Of a stretch of DNA of 64,000 nt, positions 1 to 11,996 are shown piece after piece. How positions within the stretch are numbered: the stretch's first letter is position 1; each line of letters opens with the position of its first letter. The notes under the pieces are model-generated. The model was not told the origin of the DNA. It saw only the letters and a list, made by a program, of their open reading frames with translations, and did not search any database. Origin of the DNA: Pollenia angustigena. Its lineage: Eukaryota; Arthropoda; Insecta; Diptera; Polleniidae. A program made the translations under genes and the position numbers. The DNA lies in assembly GCA_930367215.1 (NCBI GenBank), contig OV884057.1, forward strand, positions 263,580,339-263,644,338. Direction: 5' to 3'.

Positions 1-44
1 TGGTTGGATTTATCCAAGTTTTGCCAAAATGAATGACCAACAAA

Positions 45-383
45 CTACCTTTGTTTATTTGTTGATTTTGCTTTAGCGGCTAAATTTTCAGGTGCTCCCG
101 GAACTGGTGTGGGTATTAATGTTCGAGTTCCCTCATTGTAACGTATTTGTGAACGACTAAAATCGGAACAAAAATGCTGCTCTGGCGTTATTCGAGCTGG
201 ACTTATTCTTAGTGGTGGCTGAGGATAACGAAATTGTGTTTGCGTAAGTGAACTATCAATAGCTGAATTACGATGGCGAAACTGATTTTCCTGTTTAGAT
301 AGTATTTTCTGTTGTAGATAATGTTGTTGTTTTTGTTGTGCAATTTTATTGGCAGTTATTTTAGCTCTGCGTCCACCAAACAT
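45..383 (-). CDS. First coding exon of an unrecognised gene, probably leaving the window
   Basis: A 112-residue open frame starts with MFGGRRAKITANKIAQQK and is rich in Gln, Arg and Ser, with no membrane segment and no domain I recognise. It has a short basic, Gln-rich N-terminal stretch, possibly helical, followed by a Pro-rich middle. The stop at the low-coordinate end directly overlaps a possible splice donor (CAAAG then GTAGTT on the minus strand), so the frame may be exon 1 of a longer gene that continues beyond position 1. It begins about 80 bp after the EI24 polyadenylation signal on the same strand, a tight same-strand spacing. Composition looks like real protein and not like repeat. 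The function is unknown. A short single-exon gene ending at 45 is the alternative. Confidence 0.5.
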   Translation of the reverse strand: MFGGRRAKITANKIAQQKQQHYLQQKILSKQENQFRHRNSAIDSSLTQTQFRYPQPPLRISPARITPEQHFCSDFSRSQIRYNEGTRTLIPTPVPGAPENLAAKAKSTNKQR

Positions 384-461
384 AAGATTTGATACATATA
401 TTGTAGGTGAAAATAGACGTAAAGGCGTGTCACTAAAGTAAATATGAAAGTTATATTATTA

Positions 462-467
462 TTTATT
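462..467 (-). terminator. Polyadenylation signal of EI24
   Basis: AATAAA on the minus strand lies 22 nt after the EI24 stop codon. The position supports a very short 3' UTR and separates this gene from the next co-oriented one, which starts at 383. Confidence 0.6.
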
Positions 468-488
468 GTAAACAAAAATGTAAAAAAA

Positions 489-1728
489 TTACGTCGTTCC
501 AATAATTGGTTTGGCCTCATTGCCACTCAATATAAAGAGTGGGAAAAATATCGAGAATATGCAACTGCTTACTATAACTGAACTGGACATATTTGTCAAT
601 ACGGTTAACGGCAATCCAAAGCCCATGAAGTAGGGCCAATTTATCTCTATATAGTTGAGACGTCTGTGTAATTCCCAGCCCATATTAAACCATTTATATT
701 CAAACGAATACAGGGAGTATAACAAACATAAATGTATGAAGCACAAAATTCCACCCAAGTATGGAAAGGGTAACAGATTGACTAGCATACTCTGCACCAG
801 GAAGAGAGCTTGCACCACCAAATTAAAAAGAAAATCAGCTACCAATTTACTGATACTCGGTATTAAGCTAGGTTTTCCTTTTCGCACTTTATACGCTTCG
901 TTTGCTATGTCAGCAAACCACAACGAGCTAACGATCTTGCTTAATAGAAAAATGGGCAAAACCCACATCATCCCAAAAATTATGGAAAGTATAGATTGCA
1001 GCCAACCCCATATCATATGTAAGTCTTGGGATTTATCTCCATAGCATAATGTCAAAATAAACTTTAATGTTGGCAAAAGAATCTGTTCAAATAAAATAAT
1101 GCTCATCCAAGTAAATCCTCCATTAAGAGCGCAGCATTTAAGAACCTGTTTCGCAATTTTCTTTTCTCTGCAAACGAAAATAAATAGCATTTGTTATATC
1201 GATATTAAAAATTCTTATTCAACTAATATTTGATAAATGATGAACTATGTACCTATTTATAATTTTCTTAGGAACAATCTATTTCAACTTACTTCAATGG
1301 TATTGAAGGTTCTGCAGAATTTTGTTTTTTCTTCATACTTTCCAAACTACGTTCATCTGGATTTTCCTTGCGCAAAGCTGCCTGTTCACGTTGCAGTTCT
1401 TCTTTAAACATAGCTGAAGCAGAAGATGGGACAGAAGGGCTATGACCCAGCATGCTGCGACATTCAAGGGCGAGTTTTTCTTCTGCATTTTGCCTATGAA
1501 TTTCTGCATCAATGTAAAAAACTAATGTCATTCCCTTAATGCTGTCCCATAAGCCATAGCAGAAAGCCAAAACAACAGTCTAAAAAGATATATTCAATTA
1601 CACACAAGTTTACAAACCAACGCAAAGTTCTTCAACATAAATACTCAGAACAAAGGCATACATACATGTCAACAGAGCCTATTATAATTTGGCTATATTT
1701 GCGGAATACCAACCTTCAACGAGTCCAT
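489..1728 (-). CDS. tank: EI24 (etoposide-induced 2.4 / PIG8) homologue, three exons
   Basis: The exons are 1714-1728 (MDSLK), 1293-1579 and 489-1167. The donors read AAG/GTTGGT and GAA/GTAAGT, the acceptors end TTTTTAG and TTTGCAG, and the phases join cleanly to give 326 residues, close to the roughly 340 of human EI24. The family is recognised from CCALNGGFTW, WVLPIFLLSKIV, the ADFLFNLVVQALFLVQ stretch, YSLYSFEYKWFN and the NWPYFMGFGLPL segment. Several hydrophobic segments fit a multipass ER membrane protein. EI24 proteins are p53-inducible in mammals and are needed for autophagic flux; the fly orthologue is called tank. The second exon codes a charged cytosolic region with a Glu/Gln/Lys-rich helix. 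No internal stop is present, so this looks like a working gene. The symbol is assigned by homology only. Confidence 0.93.
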
Positions 1729-2441
1729 TATGAAAATCATTTATTTACATATAATTTCATTTGTATACGTAATTTAAAAAATATATCGTTTTTATTATAT
1801 ATTAAAAAAATTTGCGTTTTAGTTCAATAATAAGACCTAAATCGTGATGTTAAAATAAAAGTGCCGTTTAATAGTAATGTTGTTTTTGTGTATGGTGCTG
1901 AACACACAAGTTAAATTTTTAAGCGATTAAATTTTGTCGTATTAATCACAGACGTTAGCACAATAATATGGCATAATATAATACATATGTTTAATAGCCT
2001 ATTTACACTTGAGCACATCTTACATGCGGTCTTCACCTGACAATTTTTCGTCATACCAAACGTCGAAGCCTATATTACATTTTTGTCAGCGCTTTTTTTT
2101 ATATGAAGTTTGACGTTTATTACAGAGTTCAGAGAAATTCAAATGTGATCGCTCATATTCAACCATTCTTGAATTTTTTCATAAATGAGGAAAAATCCAA
2201 TTTTGCCAAAAACGCTTGCCGCTTTTGTTTAGGTTGTTCAGTTAGAAACGATCCTCACTAGTAATGTATTTGTTTGTGTAAAATATTTTTGGTAACAGTG
2301 CAGCCACACGATCAAGATTTTCTTGATAGTCTTTTACATATACTGATTGTCAAAATATGCAAAAGTTGACAGCTGTGACGTAGGCTGCACGCAAGTTGAA
2401 AGCAATTTACTTTTTCAAGATGTCGTCGCCGAGAAAACAAC
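1729..2441. other. EI24 upstream region, no gene seen
   Basis: AT-rich sequence upstream of the EI24 start codon. It should contain the EI24 5' UTR and promoter, but I see no convincing TATA box, conserved frame or repeat boundary. Confidence 0.4.
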
Positions 2442-2687
2442 TCAAAATGTTTTGCTATTTTCCACTTTTGATTTTTCTGCACTGTAGGCTGTTCGAAGGG
2501 ACTTTATTTTTTTCTTTACTTCTTCCACTGGCATTTTTGTTTCAGAAGCTATAGACTCGTAGGCTTTTATTTTCAAATCATTTCGCCTATATGATGAAAG
2601 ATTCATGTTCCATAAAATTGCATGGCTTCTGTACAGCTCTATGAATCGCAGAACATCATTTTGCTTATTAATTTTATTAATAAACAT
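2442..2687 (-). pseudogene. MADF-domain (Adf-1-like) fragment
   Basis: An 81-residue frame matches the first part of a MADF/SANT-like DNA-binding domain: FIELYRSHAILWNMNL, then YRRNDLKIKAYESIASE and a KKKIKSLRTAYSAE helix. A full MADF domain is about 85-90 residues and is usually followed by a second conserved Trp/Tyr block that is missing here. MADF proteins occur as fly transcription factors and as partners encoded by Harbinger-type transposons. The repeat-rich setting and truncation suggest a transposon-derived or duplicated fragment. No intact gene extends from it. Confidence 0.55.
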
Positions 2688-2984
2688 ATTTCACTATTTT
2701 TTTAGGTTTTTAGTTAAAATTTTAAAATTCCCGCAACAATTTGTAAAAAAAAGAACTTCAGCTTTTGCCGGCAAAATATTTGTGAAAAAAAACAAAAACA
2801 ACTTCAAAAGATTTGTAATAAGATGTTTTCTTGAACGAAAATTGATACACTCACTGGCAAGAGAATTTTAGAGGCAAGTTCGTATCAATTTTTAAAAGTA
2901 TGAGTGATTGGTAAAAAAGTGTGAGTGTATTAAAACTTGATAGCCAAAACTTGATCGTGTAACCCTCAAGTAAGGGCAACCAAC

Positions 2985-3115
2985 CAGTAGCCCGTTTCTG
3001 TATTTCTCACATCGTAAAACTTTTCGCATGAAACGTGTGAATTGCAACAAAAATAGTGTGAAATGAAACAAAAAATGGTTTTTCCCACACAAGTGTTTCT
3101 GTATCTTTTTTTTGC
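2985..3115 (+). repeat. Relic of the CCCATGTTCTGTAACT-ended TIR family
   Basis: The stretch beginning CCCGTTTCTGTATTTCTC and running through AAACTTTTCG, then a block with repeated GAAACAAAAA and a final TTTTTTGCGAG, parallels the first 130 bp of the element at 14374. It appears to be an old partial copy that abuts the LINE tail. Confidence 0.35.
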
Positions 3116-3551
3116 GAGAATTATTTATATATTTTATTTATTTATTAATATCAATACAAAGAAAGCCTCCAGGGCCAATTATTTATGTATTGCTGATAAA
3201 TAACAAAGTTCACGAGTATACCACTTAGAACTAAAAAACTTAAGATAATATAGCAAGTTAGCTGTTATATATAAGTGGAATATTGAAATCCAATAAAAGT
3301 AAAAAATCCAAACTAAAGATTTAGACAGTGGCAAGAAACAGAAGATGAGAAAAAAACCGTTAAGTGCAAATATGTTAGGTTGTAATTCCATTAAAGTACT
3401 CAATAATTCTACGCTTGTATGTTAACAATGAATAGGAAAACAGTTCAAGACTGTTAGGTAGGACATTCCAAACTCGATAGACACGCACTACGAAAGAGCG
3501 GTCGGATATCGAAAGATGTCTAAACGGCACATCAATCTGAATATTACGTGT

Positions 3552-4787
3552 TTAGTTGATAAAAGAAAATTTATTCACTAAAATTTCCGGTTGTTGAGTT
3601 TTCATAATTTTATAGAAATGAATTAAAATACGTAATTTCAGATAATCATTAAAACTACATTTTAAAAATTGTGGAACAAGTTCCCTAGTACGTTCATGCT
3701 CATTAACTTTTACACCAAAAACAAAGCGAACAATTCCACTAAGTATATCCACATTGTATAACCAAGAACCTGAAAAAACTTCAAGGCCATAATTAAACTG
3801 AGACATAATAAGGGAATGAGCTAATCAGTATCTTACATGTCTAGGTGTATATGGTTTTAGGGAGTATAACCTTCTCAAAGTGAGACAAACCCTATTAGAC
3901 AGCGAATTAATATGACTATCAAAATTCAGGCCCGAATCCAAAATAACACCGAGACATCTAAGAACTTCAACATAGTCAACTATTTGTCCATTTACATAAA
4001 TCCGAGGACCAAACCAATTTCGGCCCTGCAAATGAAAAGTCATAGCCTTAGTCTTAGTAGAATTAATCTCTAGAAAGTTAAGAGCCATCCAGTTAGATAT
4101 TGAGCCCAGGTGGTTGTTTAAACAGGTCTCAAAAAGGTCAGTTTGATGAGAATCATATGTACATATATAAGAGTAAAATATCATCCGCAAATATATATGA
4201 CTGACAAAAACCGTTATCCATAAGGGGAATACAATCATTCAGGTAAGTAATAAATAAAATGGGACCCAGTATAGATCCCTGAGGTACACCAGAAGTTACT
4301 GCACTTATAGAAGAATTTACCCATTTATTGAAACAAACTGTGATCGTTCCAATAAATAGTTGCATGCCGATTTGGAAAAATTAAAGTTTTCCTGAAGTTT
4401 CCTTGCAAGAATATTGTGGTTGATTCGATCAAACGCTTTCGTTAAATCAAGATAGACTAATATACAATGCTGACGATTATCAAGTTGCTCCCTTATATTG
4501 TCAGTTAAAGAAAGTAGTAATGATGTCGTATTGTGATTTTGCCTAAAAGCAAACAGAATAGGTCTAATCATTGAACCGCAGTGGGTCAAAATCTGTGTTT
4601 TTATTATAGTCTCAACTATTTTTGACATCGCAGGTAAGATTGATATCGGTCTTAAGTTTTCCAGATTACCATTTTTCAAAAAAGGTACAACTCGACCCAT
4701 TTTCCACGCAGTGGGAAATTTTGAAGTCATAAACATAGAGTTAACAAGATGGAGGAGTGGTCTATTTATAAGCGGCAATACATGCAA
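3552..4787 (-). pseudogene. LINE reverse transcriptase and C-terminal region
   Basis: RT motifs run in order: LRPISILPAMSKIVE, YLDLTKAFDRINHNIL with the first catalytic Asp, SGVPQGSILGP, and YIFADD with the catalytic Asp pair. After these come the NSTKTKAM and LGVILDSGLNF blocks. The frame shifts near 4160-4330, inside the region just after the YIFADD motif, and stops again near 3820. The C-terminal frame (3806-3552) carries the usual LINE FNYGLEVF segment. Confidence 0.8.
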
Positions 4788-4790
4788 ACT

Positions 4791-5193
4791 TTTTCACTAA
4801 TACATGCACACTTTGCCAACTGTCTTGTCTACTGTCTAGCAAATTTTGAAGACAGTAAAATTGGACAGTGATTTGACATTTGCTAACAGTAATCTGAAGT
4901 TTTGTTAGCAAAAGGGGAAAAAAATCAAAGTATAAAAAAAATTTAACATATTTTGCTTTGATTTTTTATATTTTAGTTAAGTGTTATGTTTGTTAACACA
5001 ATATAAGTATTTTAAGCTGTTTTTAAGTTTGTTTATTCATATTGTGATTCACGTTTGACTTATTTATAAAAGTGAACTGTCTTAACTACTGTCTGGACGC
5101 ATACGTCACGAAGACAGTTAGTAGTGTTTTTGGAAACTAATATGTATTTTCTTACTGTCTTGCCAGTACTGTCAAATGTAAACATACTGTTAA
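4791..5193. repeat. Small insertion splitting the LINE RT, ACTGTC-rich
   Basis: The coding sequence of the LINE is interrupted between GYDKIP and SLHVLPLIN. The roughly 400 bp insert has many ACTGTC/GACAGT hexamers and an imperfect inverted pair at its edges (CATTAACAGTATGTTTACA against CACTAATACATGCACAC). A partial internal direct repeat starts AACTGTCTT at about 4817 and 5083. It is probably a MITE, but I cannot define a clean target duplication. Confidence 0.4.
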
Positions 5194-5210
5194 TGGGAAT
5201 TTTATCATAA

Positions 5211-6574
5211 CCTGTTGCATTAGAGTTTATGGAGCCTATAGCAAGTACCAGATCATATTCGGTTATAGGAATAAACGAAAAGCCATTAAGTTCTCAGTAA
5301 AATTATTAAAATTTAAGTCCCCCAAAAAATTTGGATTTTGATTATTTAAAAAACTAGAAGCTATGGATTCCACATTTGATGGATCAAGCTCAGAGTATTC
5401 ACGACCAACACAACCATATTTGAGTATTATCAACACCAGAAAAAAGATTCTTACCATACTCCTTACGAGATTTTCTAATAATAGATTTCGTTTTATTCCT
5501 TAGTCTACAATAAACCCTCCAATTAGTCTCAGACCGATCCCTACGGTAGGCATCGTAAGCCCGATCTCTTGAAGATCTCACCTCGACAATACGTGTGGAA
5601 CACATCCAATTTGAATCATCAGACTTTGATTTTACCCTAGTTGTGGGTACACAATCATAAAGACCATTCACTAAGTCATCAATTGTAGAAAGTTGCAAGT
5701 CCACATCGTTCGTAGTAAAAATAGGGGATATATCAAAAGAATCAAGATGCCGATAAAAATCCTCATAATTTACACGATTATAATCTTTAATATAAAAACA
5801 ATTACTACGCTTCTGAGATGAGAATTTAACTGAAACGATTATAAAGCTGTGGTATGATGAAAACAAAGGATATAAAAATTGTTTACTATAAGCCACAGTA
5901 GAAGGTTGACTCAGTAAGAAGTAGTCTATTAATGAGGTAGTATTAGTAGGCAAATGAAGATGTGTGGGCAAACAGTTGTGTACACAGGTTCGACCCCATT
6001 TTGAAATCACAGAACGGAGATTGTTCGATTTTGCCACATCAAATAGATTACAATTAAAATCGCCCATGATAACAATATTTGAATATTGGTCAAACAAATC
6101 ACTATGAAGGTTTTCAAACGCCCCTACATCACCATTTGGCAAATATACCACACCAACTATCACGGAAACACCATTCCCAAAAACTTCAATGAATAACGAT
6201 TCACAGACTCCATATTGCCTGCCAAAATAAATTGTCTTGTAACGTAATTTGTCAGATATGTACAAACAGACACCCCGGCCCTTGTAGGATGACCATTATT
6301 CCTACCACCACTCGATCTAGGACGATCATTCCTGACTTGGTGATTGCGAAAGCATATCCGGTTTAAACCAAGTTTCAGATATCCCAATTATGTCAAGGCC
6401 TGACTTACTGAATGTGCTTTTAAACTCTTCGAGCTTGACATTTGAATTCGAAGGACATAAACTTTGTGCATTAATATGTCCAATAATCAAACTATCAGAC
6501 GACAAAGGAAGAGATGAATTTAAAATGAAGCTATCTCCAGCCACTGGACCAAGATTTTCATAATGGATCATCAA
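5211..6574 (-). pseudogene. LINE apurinic/apyrimidinic endonuclease domain
   Basis: The frame opens with the typical endonuclease start GHINAQSL, then IIGISETWF with the catalytic Glu, VGVVYLPNG, and the metal-site block IVIMGDFNCN. After the endonuclease comes the linker ending in NSNATGYDKIP, where the foreign block begins. At least one frameshift lies near 6250-6330, where the coding frame changes. Confidence 0.8.
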
Positions 6575-6599
6575 ATATAAACCAATATTCAGATTTGTG

Positions 6600-7269
6600 G
6601 GGGAGCCAAAATACAGTAAAACAGATAAAATATAGAAATACTTTTAACATTATTCAAAAAAAAATTAAATTTAAATCCAACGGTAAAGAAAAAAAGAGAA
6701 GTTATTATAGACATTTTATATGTAGTCCATAAAGCAAAAGATCAAAAAAATAATTATAATACATAATATACAATAACAAATTGAATATACCAAACAAAAA
6801 TTAAATCAAAATGTGTGTATCAATTACATTTACATTAACCATAAGTCCAGACGAGAAATTCGTTAGCAATACAAATTGTGACAATTATCTCTAAAAACAA
6901 GCTTAGACAACAATTGTTTTACATACATTATTGAACTAAATTTACAAATCCTCGTTTGAAACAAAAAAGTAAATACGTTTGCTCCACTCTGACAAATTTA
7001 TTAATCACAGAATAATATTTTGACGTCATTCTTCCGTCGTTATTACAAAATGTTAACAAAAACAAATTATCTGTCATTTAAATAATTTGCGAGAAAAAGT
7101 GTTTCTATAACAATATTTTGCGAAAAGTTTCTTTCAAGAACTGTCAAAATAAGTCACATTTGAAATTGGTGGCGAGAAGAACAAAATGTAGATATTTTGA
7201 ATTTAAAATATGTTTATATACTATTTTTTTAAAATAAATAAAAAAATAGAAGGAATATAAATGATGAAT
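6600..7269. other. LINE upstream remainder and spacer
   Basis: AT-rich sequence with no frame I can assign. It may hold remains of the LINE 5' region. The end (7080-7190) contains repeated GCGAGAA motifs shared with the TIR family at 14374. Confidence 0.3.
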
Positions 7270-8825
7270 TGTGACGTGTCAGTTATTGGCACTACAGTGA
7301 ATCTCCAACTAGCTCTCGATCGGCGTCTCCCCGGGTGTGATTCATCCCTCACTATAGCCCATTGACAGGTAAACAAATAAAATCTGAAACAAAAACTATC
7401 TACACACAAAACGAACATACGCGGAATAGAGAGGTCATCTAACCATGGTCATCTAATACCCTGACGATTACAAAGATGACCCCTAATAACCGCATCCCTT
7501 TTCACACTTACCACATCAACAACCCATATTCAATAATTTAAGCACACATTATTTTTTTCTTACATAACTCGAGACATTTGTTTTTATTAAATAAACTTAA
7601 TATTAAAAATAACAATAATAAATCACTTAAATACTATTTTATAAACACGACATATACATAAATAATTATATTTGTCCCTTTATTATTATTATTTTTTTTT
7701 TTTTATAAATTTTATTAAAACAAATATCTCCTGCAGTTAATAATTGATATTTTATAAATTCTCACATAAATATGATAATTGATTTTCTCGCCGTTTATTA
7801 ATTCTTGATTCAATTATTCCGGCTTATTTATACGCCTTTTCAATTTATTATTTTTAAAAAATCTGTTACCTGGCTATTCGATCCGGCTCGACTTACAGGG
7901 TACAGTTCTCCCAATCGTTTCTCTTCATATACAAATCCGTGAATAGCCAGCTATCAAAACAAGAAAAAAACACTTTAATATTCCTGTCTCTACTTCACAG
8001 GATCTTTCTTTTTATTTTCTTTTTTTCTAGCACTTACGTTTTAATTTTTGCACTAAACACAAAAAACTTTTCTCCTCCAATAATCGTTTCAAAACAATAA
8101 AACACTCACTAAGAAGCACTTCTTTCCGTAGTCCTGAATATATATATACTTTTCTTATTCTTAATATTTTTAAATTTTACTTTATTAAAAAAAAACACTA
8201 GCACTTTAACTTTATTTCTAAACTCCTCATCTTATTTACTTTCCTTAAATACAACCGCGAATCTATGTGCTAGATATTTTCCCGCTTTCACATTCTCTCT
8301 CTTTACCTTACATACAAATAAATATTTAAAGTTTTTCCCGCCGCAGAGCTATTTGAAACTTTAGACATTATGTATCTCCTAGTTCCCGCCACGGTCTATA
8401 TAATAAGAATATATATTAAATATTTTGCATCGAATAATTATCCCTTTCGTTTTTTGTACAAAAAAATTTTAAATATTAATTTCTAGGCGGTTATTTCCCA
8501 TATTAATAATTATTTCTGTTTAAATCACATCTACCAGACTCTACCTTATTATAAAACTCTATCCTTACTATCCCACACCAGGCGCACAGCAATTTTAATG
8601 AGTATTATAATCTCATTCAATATTTCATATTATTTTTACTTTGATTTGAATTGCCTCCAAAATATTTTGAATGAAAATACAAGAAAATACGCTACTTTAC
8701 GTTATTTTCACGCGTTACCAACTATGTATTACAAATACCAAGTACCCACATACATATGCACAAGTCTCAAACATATGTTTTACTAAAAAAAAGACAAATC
8801 ATGGCAGCATGTGTAATGTATGTAA

Positions 8826-9088
8826 GTGCTGGTTCACACAGGTCAAGTTTACTTGAACAGTTTTATTTAAATTTTCTTTTGAACTTGCGTTCACGTTCAT
8901 GCACAAAATTTATTTTTGTTTTTTTCCTTCAACTTTGTAGCTTTTTATTATATTACGGATGAAAAAAGAAAAGAAAAATACAAAACTGACTGGTACGGTC
9001 AAGTATTTACCCCTTTCCATTCTCTTTACCCCTCTCTCCTAAAAGCTCAAGACTTGAAGAGTCAAACTTGACATGTGTGAACCAGCAC
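8826..9088 (+). repeat. MITE in the 3' LTR, GTGCTGGTTCACAC ends, TAA duplication
   Basis: Terminal inverted repeats begin GTGCTGGTTCACACAGGTCA and the element is flanked by TAA on both sides (8823-8825 and 9089-9091). The other LTR has a shorter relative at the same TAA site, and a same-size inverted copy at a different site, so the boundaries can be read by comparison. A three-base duplication fits PIF/Harbinger-type MITEs. Confidence 0.8.
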
Positions 9089-9102
9089 TAAGTATAATTA
9101 AT

Positions 9103-10541
9103 TATACCCTTCACCACAGGTGGAAAAGGGTATATATAAGTTTGTCATTCCGTTTGTAATTTCTACAATATTGATCTTGACCCTATAAAGTATATATATT
9201 CTGGGTCCTTATGAGGAGAGAAGTTGATTTAACGATATCCGTCCGTCTGTCCGTCCGTCCGTCTGTCCGTCTTACGCTTGATATGTGTTTTCCGGGAAAA
9301 CCAGACATGATAGTGGCTAGGTTGTTTTACATTTATGTCACATATAGTCCACCATTTCGTGCTATTGAAATTCAGCAAGATCGGTCCACAAATGGCTGAG
9401 ATATGATCAAAAAACCACGACTGCCTCTAATTTTTTCCAAAAATCCCTTGTTGTTGTATTTTTATTGGTATTAGGTACACACATTTAGGTTGTCAATACA
9501 CACCACCCTACAAAATGTGGGCGGGATTTGAGAAGTGGGCGTGGTACCTCCCGTACAAAAAATTAAAAATTGTATAAAAACCTAAATTTTAGGGCTGTCA
9601 TATGTCCTATGGATATGACTTATATACCAAAATATCGGAAATTTTTAGTAGAACATATTTTATAAAGAACTCGGGAAAATCGGTTCAGATACAAAAAAGT
9701 TATGACCAAAATTTTTAAATACCCATTTTCGGTAACCATGGATCTTCCCGAGTCCAAGTTTTATAACACAAATAAATGGTAAATTTCTTGCTAAACACGT
9801 CGGTATATAAATCTGTCAAATCGGTTAAAAAATGGCTGAGTTATAATCAAAATACTGAAATCCCAAAAGTTACTCTTTTTATAATTAAGTTTGTTTTTTT
9901 TTATAATTAAGTTTGCTTAAATATATGTACAATATGTAGGTATATATATATATATGCCTAAAAGCCAATTTAATGGAAATATTATTTTTAAGCACGTTGG
10001 TATATAAATCTGCCAAATCGGTTAAAAATGGTTAAGTTATGTGCAAAATACTCCAAAAAAGGACTAAAAACATTAACATTTTTATAAAAGCTAAAATTTT
10101 AGAGCTGTATTATGACCTATTCATACGTTTTAGATATCAAAATATCGGAAATCTTTAGAAAAACTCGGAAACTTAGAAAAAAAGTAATGTCAAAAATATA
10201 GTTTTTTTTTTTAATACCTATTTTCGTGAACCATAGAACTTCCCGACTACAAGTTTTATCACCAAAGTAAATGGTAATTTTATACTTTAAGATGTCGGTA
10301 TGACCAAATACTGAAATTCGATCAAAACTTAACGTGCTATATATTAATTAAACTTTTAATATATTTAATAGCACGCAATCATGTGCAAATAATTAAATAA
10401 AACTAAACTATATATATTTTATAAATATACATATATATATACATATATTTAAATATATATATAAACTTCTGTTCTTTCCAAACCATGGTGAAGGGTATAT
10501 AAGATTCGGCATAGCCGAATATAGCACTCTTACTTGTTTTA
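9103..10541 (+). mobile_element. INE-1/DINE-like repeat, inserted in the LTR
   Basis: Begins TATACCCTTCACCACAGG, has a GTCCGTCCGTCTGTCCG microsatellite block about 140 bp in, and ends with GGTGAAGGGTATATAAG followed by a hairpin ATTCGGC-ATA-GCCGAAT (10504-10520) and a T-rich tail. The subterminal CCCTTCACC/GGTGAAGGG inverted pair, the microsatellite core and the 3' hairpin resemble Drosophila INE-1 (DINE-1) non-autonomous Helitron-like repeats. The empty site is visible in the other LTR near 22445. Confidence 0.7.
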
Positions 10542-10580
10542 TAATAATTTTGGTTCTTTTCTTCTATTTTCAGGTCTTCA

Positions 10581-11390
10581 AATATAAATTGGTCGGAGGT
10601 TTATCATCAATGGTAACTATAAGTACATCGTTCCTATTTGTTATTGACCTAACATTAATACATTTATTTTTTTCCTTTTTTCAGCCATCACAAAAAAAAA
10701 CAAGAAAAAAAACGCAAAATTTTTTTCCGGCCAGAGAACCTAAAGTTCAGTGGCGTACACTTGGGAAATGTTAACAATTTGTTTACCCCACCCGCAACAA
10801 AACTCCGGTCGCACTGAAAACTGAAAGAGAGGACGGTGTGCGGGCAAAACAAAATGATACACCCTGATATACTCAAAGCCGGGCATACTCAAGCTATCAA
10901 AATCTGCTATTTAACTATCTTCGGATACACTCACTACGAAACTAGAATTAAACGATACAACACTATCAGATAAGTAGCAATATATTAACTTTTTTTTACG
11001 ACTTGAACTTTCGCTTTGTGATGATTTTTTTCTCTTTAACTAGGTTTTTCATATTTATTTCGTCATGCATTCTGGATTATCGGCCACCAGTTTCTCATCA
11101 GAATAATCGCTATAATTGTACAACATTCGGTGAGACAAAAAAAAAACAATTCAACATTTAACCACATAAACGACAAAAAAAAAATCAGGTACTTAAGGAT
11201 TTGCTGTTTAACAATTTGTCGAAATTTTCGTTATCATTATTATTCTAATATCATATATTGCACCTTATTTTAATTATCACAGTTTATTTGCTCCAAATAT
11301 TAAATTATAATTTAATGTTCTTTGAATGAAACACTCCGATAGGACTTCCCTGTAGCGACTCTAACTCGTACATATTGTTTCCTATTGGCC
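10581..11390. other. Gypsy internal 3' region, no gene seen
   Basis: Lies between the integrase remnant and the 3' LTR. No envelope-like frame or clear polypurine tract is visible; only short AT-rich frames occur. Confidence 0.4.
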
Positions 11391-11996
11391 TTAGAACACG
11401 ACATTTAATAAATTTTCGACAACATTTTGCATTAAACATTTTTTGAAATCACTGAGTACCCTTTTACGCCGATATACCTCCTGACCAGGTACTAACTTTA
11501 TATTTCTTGCCCTTTGGTTGTATCTTACCGCACTTTTTTCATAGGCCTCATGCATATTCTTTTTAATCTTTTCTCTTATAATTTCTAGTCTATCTTTATT
11601 TTCTATGTGACTTATCTCATGGTCCGACAGTGACTGTAGTTTTCTAGCTAACCTATAATCAATTCCACTGCCAAACACATGCATCCCAAATAAGGCGAAA
11701 AAAGGTGTCATTCCTGTAGCTGAGTGAACAGAGGTTCTCAATGCACACTCTATTTCTGAAAGATATAAGTCCCAATCCCTATGATCATTTTCTAAATAAG
11801 CCCTTATAGCTGCCAATACAGATTGGTTTACTCGTTCCGATGCATTTGATTGTGGTGAATACACCGCTGTTCTTAAATGATTAATTTTATAGGTTTTTAT
11901 CATTTCTGCAAGCCGTGAATTGTGAACCATTGTCACTATCTATAACTTCTGGTACTCCAAATTTGTGGAAAATTTCATGTACTACAAATTGTACTA
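11391..11996 (-). pseudogene. Gypsy integrase, C-terminal part
   Basis: Contains the end of the catalytic core (the second Asp region lies near the insert boundary; the catalytic Glu is in SPQSNASERVNQ) and the following helix AAIRAYLENDHRDWD. The usual gypsy C-terminal region TPFFALFG and the GPVF-like basic tail (LVPGQEVYRRKRVLSDFKK) follow. The frame is cut from the rest of integrase by the element at 11997. Confidence 0.8.

Larger units (their letters stand above)
3121..6600 (-). mobile_element. Decayed Jockey-like non-LTR retrotransposon (LINE)
   Basis: Pieces of one LINE lie in order on the minus strand: endonuclease (6574 to about 5211), reverse transcriptase (4787 to 3825), RT C-terminal region (3806-3552), a 3' UTR, and an A-rich TAAATAAA-type tail at about 3121-3150. 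Endonuclease and RT are separated by an inserted roughly 400 bp block. Several frameshifts and stops break the frames, so the copy is dead. Jockey clade is my best placement, from the order of domains and the endonuclease start (INAQSL); related I/LOA clades are not excluded. Confidence 0.8.
7270..10580 (-). repeat. 3' LTR of the gypsy element, interrupted
   Basis: Starts TGTGACGTGTCAG and ends GGTCTTCA on the plus strand, matching 20435-22482 for most of its length. It differs by a small indel around 7433, by a MITE of another size (8826-9088) and by a roughly 1.44 kb INE-1-like insert. Confidence 0.8.

Noticed and set aside
655..1044. 129-residue plus-strand frame opposite EI24
   Set aside because: It is the antisense of EI24 exon 3 and has no recognisable domain.
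9235..9262. GTCCGTCC microsatellite as a separate locus
   Set aside because: It is the usual internal microsatellite of the INE-1-like repeats, present at the same place in the other copies.
10581..11390. An envelope gene in the gypsy element
   Set aside because: No frame with a signal peptide, membrane anchor or fusion-type cleavage site is seen between integrase and the 3' LTR.
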